This document shows positions 1-4,990 of a DNA stretch of 15,535 nucleotides, in pieces. This DNA is from MKRK01 sp001896915 (GTDB lineage: Bacteria; Bacillota; Clostridia; Oscillospirales; Acutalibacteraceae), in contig CALJJF010000190.1 in assembly GCA_937973935.1 (NCBI GenBank), positions 1 through 15,535 of the forward strand. The letters run 5' to 3'. Each line of letters opens with the position of its first letter. Within the stretch, counting starts at the first letter, position 1. The notes beneath the pieces were generated by a model, which saw nothing but the letters and a program-made list of their open reading frames with translations, made no database searches and was not told where the DNA came from. The position numbers were made by a program, and so were the translations under genes.

Positions 1-289
1 GTTTATGTTCTTCCTGATAGCCACTGTTGGTTAAGGCTTCGATCATAAACTTTGCGCCCAGGGAAAATCCGTCTGAAAACGCTGTCAGTGAGGTATGATA
101 GGTCACATCATACTGGGCATCATAAAGCTTTTGCAGAATCGCTTTTTCTTCTTCTCCCAGCCGTTCCTCCAGCCGGTCCATGATTACTTCTTTTTTCTCC
201 CAGCTTTTTGTGTAGGGAGAATCGGTGTCAAACCCCCGTTCCAACGGGCAAATCCGCCCGCAAAACAATTCCTCCAATATGTTTGTCAT
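1..289 (-). CDS. DUF6809-like hypothetical protein, 3' end cut by the window edge
   Basis: On the minus strand an open frame begins with ATG at 289 and stays open for 96 codons to the window edge, so the C-terminus is missing. The product starts MTNILEELFCGRICPLE and continues with a charged helical stretch rich in E, K and L (EERLGEEEKAILQKLYDA), then FSDGFSLGAKFMIEAL. I recognise this layout (xxILEELxxGxIxPxE start, then a helix-rich body ending in a GxxLGxxFMxE-type segment) as the DUF6809 group of small Clostridia proteins; its function is unknown. No convincing Shine-Dalgarno lies upstream of the ATG; an in-frame GTG at 298 is the only alternative before a stop at 311-313. Its upstream side runs into the repeat mosaic within about 40 bases, so the native promoter may have been altered. 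Confidence 0.72.
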   Translation of the reverse strand, partial: MTNILEELFCGRICPLERGFDTDSPYTKSWEKKEVIMDRLEERLGEEEKAILQKLYDAQYDVTYHTSLTAFSDGFSLGAKFMIEALTNSGYQEEHK

Positions 290-381
290 ATAACCCACAC
301 TTTCTGTTCGCTATCAAATAAAGCCAAGTGTTACCCCTCAAGGTTAAAACAAGCCATCCCAATAACCCCCACCCCTCGTAG

Positions 382-400
382 GGGCGTATCGCATACGCCC
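382..400. repeat. Hairpin repeat copy 1
   Basis: A perfect 8-bp stem (gggcgtat / atacgccc) with a 3-base loop (cgc), preceded by gtagg. The same 19 bases recur at 728-746 and 809-827. There is no T-run next to it, so a terminator role is not supported. Confidence 0.8.
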
Positions 401-451
401 ACATCTCTTTGGTACCTGAACGGTTAAAACAAACCATGCAAAGAACATTCA

Positions 452-627
452 CCGCGTCATTGCGAGCGCCAGCGTGGCAATCCGTAACTCCTTGATGCTC
501 TTTGTTATTTTAATACAAACAAAGGTTATGGAAAAAAAACACTATTGTTAACGGGACAAGGAATACGGATTGCCATCACCGTAAAGCCAACTTCGTTGGC
601 TTAAGCGGAACGGTTCGCAATGACGCC
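452..627. repeat. MITE-like palindromic element, complete copy 1 (176 bp)
   Basis: The left arm is 452-487 (ccgcgtcattgcgagc... ending ggcaatccgtaa). The right arm, from about 561 to 627, is its imperfect reverse complement (tacggattgcca ... ggttcgcaatgacgcc). The centre holds about 70 bases of AT-rich sequence. The right arm carries an extra perfect hairpin at 584-602 (aagccaac-ttc-gttggctt) where the other copies have only about five bases, so this copy holds a small palindromic insertion inside the larger palindrome. Confidence 0.8.
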
Positions 628-727
628 AGGGGGAAGCCAGCATGGTACAAATAAGCCGTTGCAGAAGTTAAAACTGTACACGCACGGCTAAAAACAAACC
701 ATCTCCGGACCCCTTCTCCGGCGGTAG

Positions 728-746
728 GGGCGTATCGCATACGCCC
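728..746. repeat. Hairpin repeat copy 2
   Basis: Identical 19-base hairpin (gggcgtat-cgc-atacgccc) to the copies at 382-400 and 809-827. It shares flanking cggtagg with copy 3, only 81 bases away. Confidence 0.8.
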
Positions 747-760
747 GCGTCTCTTTGGTA

Positions 761-794
761 CCCGCACGGTTAAAACAGACCCTGCAAAGAACCC
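761..794. repeat. 34-bp linker direct repeat, copy A
   Basis: These 34 bases, starting cccgcacggttaaaacagac, recur without mismatch at 967-1000. A diverged relative, with aaaccatgcaaagaaca at its end, lies at about 418-449. Copy A precedes the third small hairpin, whereas copy B precedes a complete palindromic element, so the linker is shared by different unit types. Confidence 0.85.
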
Positions 795-808
795 TCCCCC
801 TGCGGTAG

Positions 809-827
809 GGGCGTATCGCATACGCCC
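809..827. repeat. Hairpin repeat copy 3
   Basis: Third identical copy of the 19-base hairpin (8-bp stem, cgc loop), followed by a region containing imperfectly complementary ccaaca and tgttgg segments before the solo right arm at 861. Confidence 0.8.
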
Positions 828-860
828 GTCCAACACGCAACAAATTTCCCCTCCGTTGTT

Positions 861-916
861 GGGACAGGAATTACGGATTGCCACACCGATTCTGCGGAAC
901 GGTTCGCAATGACGCC
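861..916. repeat. Solo right arm of the MITE-like palindrome
   Basis: This matches the right arms of the complete elements (ttacggattgccacaccgat through ggttcgcaatgacgcc) and is nearly identical to 1084-1129. No left arm precedes it; the small hairpin unit occupies that place. It therefore looks like a half element left by recombination between units or by nested insertion. Confidence 0.75.
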
Positions 917-966
917 AAGGGGAAGTGTGCAGGGTTAAAATAAGCCGTTGCAAAAGTTTAAACTGT

Positions 967-1000
967 CCCGCACGGTTAAAACAGACCCTGCAAAGAACCC
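967..1000. repeat. 34-bp linker direct repeat, copy B
   Basis: Exact duplicate of 761-794. It is preceded by a second duplicated linker segment (ataagccgttgca...gtttaaactg at about 940-965) that is also found in diverged form near 649-675. Confidence 0.85.
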
Positions 1001-1003
1001 CCA

Positions 1004-1129
1004 CCGCGTCATTGCGAGCGCCAGCGTGGCAATCCGTAACCCCTGTGTATCATTCCATTGAACCGCACAAGGGTACCAAAGGAATACGGATTGCCACACC
1101 GATTCTGAGGAACGGTTCGCAATGACGCC
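1004..1129. repeat. MITE-like palindromic element, complete copy 2 (126 bp)
   Basis: The left arm 1004-1039 is identical to 452-487. The right arm, about 1084-1129, ends in ggttcgcaatgacgcc. The centre differs from that of copy 1 in length and sequence, as expected for non-autonomous elements conserved mainly at their ends. Confidence 0.8.
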
Positions 1130-1177
1130 AAGTTGTACCCTATATTGTTTCTGTAGGCATTGCAGCCACCCTTCCCA

Positions 1178-1213
1178 CCGCGTCATTGCGAGCGCCAGCG
1201 CGGCAATGCGTAA
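1178..1213. repeat. Solo left arm of the MITE-like palindrome
   Basis: It matches the left arms at 452-487 and 1004-1039 with two substitutions (cggcaatgcg in place of tggcaatccg). It is the last repeat unit; unique AT-rich sequence begins directly after it. Confidence 0.75.
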
Positions 1214-1250
1214 CCTCATTATAGCATTTTACAAATTGAAAATTATAATA

Positions 1251-1267
1251 TAGGCATACTACGCCTA
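1251..1267. promoter_or_regulatory. Near-perfect 17-bp palindrome, candidate operator
   Basis: The sequence taggcatactacgccta is symmetric around its central base except for one base pair per half. It lies in the AT-rich region before the HTH/ribbon-helix-helix pair, but about 110 bases upstream of their predicted -35. The same stretch has a direct repeat of tttaactgtata type (about 1275-1287 and 1290-1302) and a small palindrome atgaaa-t-tttcat at 1354-1366, nearer the promoter. Which of these, if any, binds the two regulators cannot be told from sequence alone. Confidence 0.35.
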
Positions 1268-1380
1268 AAAAATATTTTAACTGTATATATTTAAACTGTA
1301 TAATTAATAATAAACATTAGAAAATTAATTATGTCAACAAATAGATTTACAATATGAAATTTTCATTATAAACTCACGAA

Positions 1381-1409
1381 TTGACATTTTAAATTTTACA
1401 GAATACAAT
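1381..1409 (+). promoter_or_regulatory. Sigma-A type promoter for the HTH/ribbon-helix-helix pair
   Basis: TTGACA (1381-1386) is a perfect -35. It is separated by exactly 17 bases from TACAAT (1404-1409), a one-mismatch -10. Transcription would begin near 1416, just before the AAAGGAG ribosome binding site at 1421-1427. Confidence 0.75.
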
Positions 1410-1438
1410 CAAAATAAACAAAAGGAGCCGTGATAAAT

Positions 1439-1648
1439 ATGACATTGGAAGAAAAAATCAAAATACTCTGTGTTCGTACAAAGACCAATATGTCGGAACT
1501 GGCAAGACGCACTGACCAGACACCTCAAAACTTCAGCGGAAAATTGAAACGGAAAAGCTTTTCTCTTACTGAACTTGACGAAATCGCAAAATCTGTTGAC
1601 TGTGAATTTGAAATAAACTTTATTTTACCAAACGGCGAAAGAATATGA
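1439..1648 (+). CDS. Small HTH (XRE-like) DNA-binding protein
   Basis: This encodes a 69-residue protein, MTLEEKIKILCVRTKTN at its start. Residues about 17-40 form a helix-turn-helix (MSELARRTDQTPQNFSGKLK). The final part (DEIAKSVDCEFEINFIL) has the short helix and strand seen in small Clostridia HTH proteins of this size. ATG 1439 is chosen because the AAAGGAG site at 1421-1427 is 11 bases away; the in-frame GTG at 1430 would leave only 2. The stop overlaps the next gene's start (ATGA at 1645-1648), so the two are translationally coupled. Such pairs are commonly autoregulatory or belong to accessory elements; the target here is unknown. It sits directly after the repeat mosaic, behind a strong promoter. 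Confidence 0.82.
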   Translation: MTLEEKIKILCVRTKTNMSELARRTDQTPQNFSGKLKRKSFSLTELDEIAKSVDCEFEINFILPNGERI

Positions 1649-1845
1649 GCGATAAATTAATTCTATCAAAGAAAGACCGCCAAAAAGGATACGACGGCTA
1701 CCGCACCTTTTCCGTCAGAATAAAAGAAGAACTCGTTTCCGAACTCGACGACCTTGCCATAAAGACAAACCGCTCCAGAAACGAGTTGATTAATATTTTT
1801 ATTGATTTTGCCGTTAAGAACTGCGAGGTTGACGGGAAGAAGTAG
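1645..1845 (+). CDS. Ribbon-helix-helix (CopG/Arc-like) DNA-binding protein
   Basis: This encodes a 66-residue protein. The segment YRTFSVRIKEELVSELDDLA forms the expected strand (FSVRI) followed by helix A; the turn KTNRSRNELI and helix B (NIFIDFAVKNC) complete the fold. It binds DNA as a dimer through the strand, as known for the family. It starts within the last codon of the upstream HTH gene (ATGA overlap) and has no separate promoter, so both proteins are probably made together. The pairing could act as a local repressor/co-repressor module. A toxin-antitoxin role is not supported, since neither protein resembles a toxin. Confidence 0.8.
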   Translation: MSDKLILSKKDRQKGYDGYRTFSVRIKEELVSELDDLAIKTNRSRNELINIFIDFAVKNCEVDGKK

Positions 1846-1880
1846 AATATTGCGAATTAATAAGTATCACTTATTCTACT
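1841..1880. other. Inverted repeat spanning the convergent gene junction
   Basis: AGTAGAATA (1841-1849) and TATTCTACT (1872-1880) are perfect 9-bp complements. Each arm contains the TAG stop codon of one of the two converging genes. A second perfect 7-bp hairpin (aataagt-atc-acttatt, 1859-1875) overlaps the right arm. The stems are AT-rich and lack a T-run, so a role in bidirectional termination is possible but weakly supported. Confidence 0.4.
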
Positions 1881-2607
1881 GCATCCCCCCGACCCCAGCC
1901 ACATGTGCCATTTTCACCTCATCGCTCACTTGCGTAAACGGGTATAACCTTGCATAAATCTCCTGCACCTGCTCGTTACTTAACACTTCGCCCACAACAT
2001 TCATACGGGCGGTTACTTCCTTGCCTACCTGATACCGTTGAATGACCGTGGCTTTGCCTTCGGTCATTTTTATGTTTTTCAGCACGCACCTGTCACTAAA
2101 CAAAATAAAGGAATGGTACAGCGCATCGGGATAATCCTTCATTTGCTCTTGCAGGTAGCGAATGTGCATATTGTTTTGCATGATGGGGTTCAGAAAATGG
2201 TTTTTCTGGGCTGTGCCCCCTGTGGGCAGAGTTTGCGTCCATTGTTTCTGGCTTTCTGTGCCAAAAATCCATCCGCTGTAGTTTTTGGATTCAAACACAT
2301 AAATCCCGCTGGTATGTATAAACACAACGTCGATTTCCGTTGTTTTGCCGTCACCCTTCGGCAGATAGAGGTTAAACAAAAAACAGCCGGGCGGTGTGAT
2401 ATCCTTTAAATTCAGATAGGTGTAATATTCACCGAACAAGCCCAAATCCCGCCGCACCTTGGAATAGCTATTGTGGGTGATCTCATAATACACCGACCGC
2501 TCATAATTCTTTTTGCCGGCAGTATAAATCAACCAGCCGACGATGCCGCCCAGAGCAGCCAAAAACACCGCCAGAAAGAAGAACAACCCAATAAAATCAC
2601 CTAACAT
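1876..2607 (-). CDS. Membrane-anchored NERD-domain (nuclease-related) protein
   Basis: This encodes a 243-residue protein. Residues about 4-29 form one hydrophobic N-terminal membrane segment; the rest is a NERD domain. Visible family marks are an early glutamate (LGLFGEYY, E60), the acidic residue in TEIDVVF (D93), the E-x-K pair in GIYVFESKNYSGWIFG (E106, K108) and the later NPIMQNNMHI segment. This D...ExK pattern resembles restriction-type nuclease folds, so DNA or RNA cleavage is plausible, but the family's substrate is poorly known. ATG 2607 is chosen because AAGAGGTG (2620-2613) precedes it by a normal gap and the product then starts directly at the membrane segment; ATG 2637 overlaps the upstream stop and has only a weak site. 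It is downstream of the NUDIX gene by 29 bases, probably one operon. Confidence 0.82.
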   Translation of the reverse strand: MLGDFIGLFFFLAVFLAALGGIVGWLIYTAGKKNYERSVYYEITHNSYSKVRRDLGLFGEYYTYLNLKDITPPGCFLFNLYLPKGDGKTTEIDVVFIHTSGIYVFESKNYSGWIFGTESQKQWTQTLPTGGTAQKNHFLNPIMQNNMHIRYLQEQMKDYPDALYHSFILFSDRCVLKNIKMTEGKATVIQRYQVGKEVTARMNVVGEVLSNEQVQEIYARLYPFTQVSDEVKMAHVAGVGGMQ

Positions 2608-2636
2608 ACAAACACCTCTTTTTTTGATAGGAAACA

Positions 2637-3155
2637 TTATTTTGTTTCCCGGATCGCCCCCCGCTGTTTTCGCATCTCAAACAGCACATCCATAAACCAA
2701 TAATCAATAAAGGTGCCCTCTGCCACCATTCGCAGGATTTCTTCTTTGGTTGCCCATTTCACGTTCTGCACTTCTTCGTATTGCAGGGTAAGGGTGGTAA
2801 TGTCCACTTCCCGTTCGATGAGATAAAAATCGTCAAATCCGTTTTCATAATTCATGGTGAAAAAGGGACGTTCGGCTGACAAATCCGCAGGGTAACCGAT
2901 TTCTTCAAACAGCTCCCGCTGGGCCCCTTGGTGACTGGTTTCGCCTGCGGTGACACTGCCGCCCACGGTGACATCCCACATATTGGACCAGCCGTGCTTA
3001 AAGGGTTGGCGCTGTTGGATCAGCATTTCGTTGTTCCCGTTAAAAATACAGACATGCACCACCAGATGATAATCTCCCGGGAGGAACACACTACCCCGTT
3101 CCATTGTCCGCCCTGTCAGAACCCTGTTTTTGTCATAGATATCCCATTGTTCCAT
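2637..3155 (-). CDS. NUDIX hydrolase, isopentenyl-diphosphate-isomerase-like subgroup
   Basis: This encodes a 172-residue protein. A complete Nudix box lies at residues 66-88: G, five residues, E (AGE), seven residues, REL, F, EE, I, GY. It binds the metal used to hydrolyse a nucleoside-diphosphate-linked substrate. The N-terminal WDIYDKNRVLTGRTMERG and the segment MLIQQRQPFKHGWSNMWD are typical of the subgroup related to IPP isomerase; the actual substrate cannot be read off. ATG 3155 is supported by GGAG eight bases upstream and by starting right before the conserved WDIYD. Longer in-frame starts have no ribosome binding site and would include the predicted promoter. It is the first gene of an operon with the NERD protein. 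Confidence 0.88.
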   Translation of the reverse strand: MEQWDIYDKNRVLTGRTMERGSVFLPGDYHLVVHVCIFNGNNEMLIQQRQPFKHGWSNMWDVTVGGSVTAGETSHQGAQRELFEEIGYPADLSAERPFFTMNYENGFDDFYLIEREVDITTLTLQYEEVQNVKWATKEEILRMVAEGTFIDYWFMDVLFEMRKQRGAIRETK

Positions 3156-3185
3156 TGCGATGCTCCGTTTCTGTTTTTTTCTATA

Positions 3186-3214
3186 ATCATATAACAAATT
3201 TTTCCCATTTGCAA
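3186..3214 (-). promoter_or_regulatory. Promoter for the NUDIX/NERD operon
   Basis: On the minus strand TTGCAA (3214-3209) is a four-of-six -35. It is followed after exactly 17 bases by TATGAT (3191-3186), a five-of-six -10. The start site would fall near 3180, leaving a leader of about 25 bases. Confidence 0.6.
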
Positions 3215-3241
3215 TAAATTCTTTGTAAAAACAACACACAA

Positions 3242-3272
3242 AAACACCTTCCGCAAAAAGCGAAAGGTGTTT
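3242..3272 (-). terminator. Intrinsic terminator after the dockerin esterase gene
   Basis: A hairpin AAACACCTT-T-CGC / GCG-G-AAGGTGTTT with one internal mismatch and a five-base loop begins 16 bases after the esterase stop. On the minus strand it is followed by a T-rich tail (TTTTTGTGTGTTG, counting the stem end). Confidence 0.8.
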
Positions 3273-3287
3273 ATTTGTAACACGCTG

Positions 3288-4874
3288 CTACTGCAAGTTC
3301 ATGGCTTGCTTCATTGCGGCAGCAAGCACATCGGCCGCTGCCTGATGACCCGGGATTGAGGGATGGGCGCCGCCGCCATCCATATTGGCAGGAAGCTGGA
3401 CATAGCTGATCTTAGCGTCCGCCATGGCGGCAACTACATTTTTGACGTTCTGATTATAAGGCTTTGGGCCCACCATGCCGTCCACACAGAAGAGATAGGC
3501 ATTGGGGTATTTTGACCGCAGCGCTGTAATAAATTCGAGATATTTGGCTTCAAACACCTCCGAAGTCGGGCGGTTTGTCGACGCACTGGCATCGTTGCCG
3601 CCGATATTGACGATGACGGCATCCATCTGGTTTTTTGCAAAATCCCATTGTTTTGAACCGCTCCAATCGGCATTTTGAAAAATCCGCGGAACATTGTTGG
3701 TTGTTTTATTGTCGTAGCTCACGGTGAGACCCCAGCCCGATACGGAAACGATGCTGTAATCGGCACAAATGGCTTTTGCCGCAAAGGCGCCATAGGATCT
3801 TGCGGGATCCTCGTATTCCTGATATACAAGACCCGAGGTTTGCCCGTTGACCGCCTCATTCCATGCGCCACAGCTGATGGAATCGCCGTATACCTCTATT
3901 TTCAACGGTTTTGAAACCGGTTTTGATGCGAATTTGCCGGCAAAGGTGATGCTGTTCCAGGTTGCGGGCAGCATGGAGGCTTCCGTACGTTTATACACCT
4001 TGATGGAGTGCCAGCCCTTTGACAAGCCCTGTGCCAGAGTCACGGTATTGCTGCCCCAGACCAGCGGAATTTTTTTGAGATTATTTTGGTTTCCGTCAAT
4101 AATGACCGCCATGGTTCCCGAGCCTGCCGTGACAATGCTTGCGGTGACAGTACCCTCTGTAAACAGGTTGGCTTCAAAGCCGGCACTGCTCCAGTCAAAG
4201 GACATGCCCGTCCCTACAGGAACACAGCGTCCGTTGATTTTCATGCTTTGCATTGCTGTCGCCATGGGATAGGTTGCGGAGATAAACGTTACATCCGACG
4301 GGATGTATTGCTGTTTGATGGAGTTGATTTTCAGCACATGCTTTTTCATTGTAACAAAATCGACGCAATCAATTTTACCGCTTTGGTTCACATCTGCCGC
4401 CACTGCACTATCCCCTGTTGTTATTTTTATTTTCAAAACGTGCATTTTCAACAGGAGCAGATCAACCAAATCAATTTTGCCGTCGTTGTTGATATCCCCC
4501 AGATAGTATACCTGATAGCTTGTATTCTGTCCGCCTGCAAAAACGGTCACTGTTGCACCGTTTCCGACCTTTTGGGTATCGGATAACGTGTTTCCGTCTG
4601 CCGATTTGGCGGTGACGGTCAGAGAAGCATTCCCGGAAAATCCTTCTCTCACTGCGGTAAGGCTGTTATTGGAGGACAGTCCCCAGAGGTGCCCGTCGCT
4701 GTTCGGGAAGCTGCATTCATAATAAGGATTCGGCACCGCTGTATTATTTGCCGAAAAAGCCGTGTCTGCCGGATTGTTATGTGTATTCGCACCCAGTACC
4801 GTCAGGGATGCCATGCTGCACAAGACTGACAGCACAATCAAAAAGCAGAGCATGCTGCGAGAAAACCGTTTCAT
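3288..4874 (-). CDS. Secreted CE2-like SGNH carbohydrate esterase with internal type I dockerin
   Basis: This encodes a 528-residue protein. A signal peptide covers residues 1-29 (hydrophobic core CFLIVLSVLC, likely cleavage after VLGA). After a small beta-rich segment, a dockerin occupies about 124-187. It has two calcium-loop repeats, DINNDGKIDLVD (from D127) and DVNQSGKIDCVD (from D161), each followed by a KMHVLK or KKHVLK helix. A beta-sandwich (about 195-320) and a C-terminal SGNH domain follow: GDSIS with nucleophile S332, GGND (N427, D428) and the histidine H504 in GAHPSIPGH. The sandwich plus SGNH order fits CE2 acetylxylan esterases. The expected reaction is removal of acetyl groups from plant polysaccharide outside the cell. 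ATG 4874 is preceded by AAGGAG at a good distance. The dockerin being internal rather than terminal is unusual. Promoter, operator and terminator are all visible. Confidence 0.88.
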   Translation of the reverse strand: MKRFSRSMLCFLIVLSVLCSMASLTVLGANTHNNPADTAFSANNTAVPNPYYECSFPNSDGHLWGLSSNNSLTAVREGFSGNASLTVTAKSADGNTLSDTQKVGNGATVTVFAGGQNTSYQVYYLGDINNDGKIDLVDLLLLKMHVLKIKITTGDSAVAADVNQSGKIDCVDFVTMKKHVLKINSIKQQYIPSDVTFISATYPMATAMQSMKINGRCVPVGTGMSFDWSSAGFEANLFTEGTVTASIVTAGSGTMAVIIDGNQNNLKKIPLVWGSNTVTLAQGLSKGWHSIKVYKRTEASMLPATWNSITFAGKFASKPVSKPLKIEVYGDSISCGAWNEAVNGQTSGLVYQEYEDPARSYGAFAAKAICADYSIVSVSGWGLTVSYDNKTTNNVPRIFQNADWSGSKQWDFAKNQMDAVIVNIGGNDASASTNRPTSEVFEAKYLEFITALRSKYPNAYLFCVDGMVGPKPYNQNVKNVVAAMADAKISYVQLPANMDGGGAHPSIPGHQAAADVLAAAMKQAMNLQ

Positions 4875-4904
4875 CCAATCTCTCCTTATACTTTTATTGA
4901 TTTC

Positions 4905-4933
4905 AGTATACGGGAAGATTCGTTCCGGGTCAA
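4905..4933 (-). promoter_or_regulatory. Promoter of the dockerin esterase gene
   Basis: On the minus strand TTGACC (4933-4928), 17 bases, then TATACT (4910-4905); both hexamers are five-of-six matches. Predicted transcription starts near 4898, about 25 bases before the ATG. The upstream edge of the -35 is only 8 bases from the tandem operator. Confidence 0.75.
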
Positions 4934-4941
4934 TCTGAAAC

Positions 4942-4981
4942 GATTGCGATAAATTGCGGTTTGATTGCGATAAATTGCGGT
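4942..4981 (-). promoter_or_regulatory. Tandem 19-bp operator with four helically phased hexamers
   Basis: The 19 bases gattgcgataaattgcggt occur at 4942-4960 and again, exactly, at 4963-4981 (period 21). Each contains ATTGCG twice, so the hexamer starts at 4943, 4953, 4964 and 4974, spaced 10, 11 and 10 bases, one helical turn apart. On the minus strand these are CGCAAT boxes just upstream of the esterase -35. AraC-family proteins have two HTH motifs that touch successive major grooves, and dimers often bind direct repeats, so one 19-mer per monomer is the natural reading. The regulator gene ends 10 bases away. Confidence 0.7.
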
Positions 4982-4990
4982 ACGGCACAT

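Larger units (their letters stand above)
330..1220. repeat. Gene-free mosaic of short interspersed palindromic repeats
   Basis: No credible gene is present in this stretch of about 890 bases; frames open here on either strand are translations of the repeats. Three kinds of unit recur. One is a long imperfect inverted repeat whose left arm reads cgtcattgcgagcgcc and whose right arm ends in its near complement ggttcgcaatgacgcc. The second is a small hairpin, gggcgtat-cgc-atacgccc. The third is a linker containing cggttaaaacagaccctgca. Copies are whole, half or variant, and the linker is duplicated between palindromes, which suggests repeated insertion or recombination of MITE/REP-like units. 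Similar GTCATTGCGAGC...GTGGCAATCC palindromes are familiar from many bacterial genomes. No transposase is encoded in the window, so any mobilisation would be in trans. Confidence 0.85.

Noticed and set aside
95..427. Plus-strand open frame of 110 codons starting at 95
   Set aside because: It lies opposite the DUF6809-like gene and runs into the repeat mosaic; the product is low-complexity (Phe and Pro runs), with no ribosome binding site and no recognisable domain.
576..1219. Minus-strand open frames across the repeats
   Set aside because: Their products repeat the same short phrases because they are translations of the palindromic and linker repeats.
330..1220. CRISPR array
   Set aside because: Repeat units differ in length, orientation and spacing and are palindromic elements rather than uniform repeats with unique spacers; no cas genes are present.
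1430..1845. Toxin-antitoxin module
   Set aside because: Both proteins are predicted DNA-binding proteins; neither shows a toxin fold or catalytic motif.
4875..4988. N-terminal extension of the esterase to ATG 4988
   Set aside because: It would translate through the operator, promoter and ribosome binding site and place 38 residues before a clear signal peptide.
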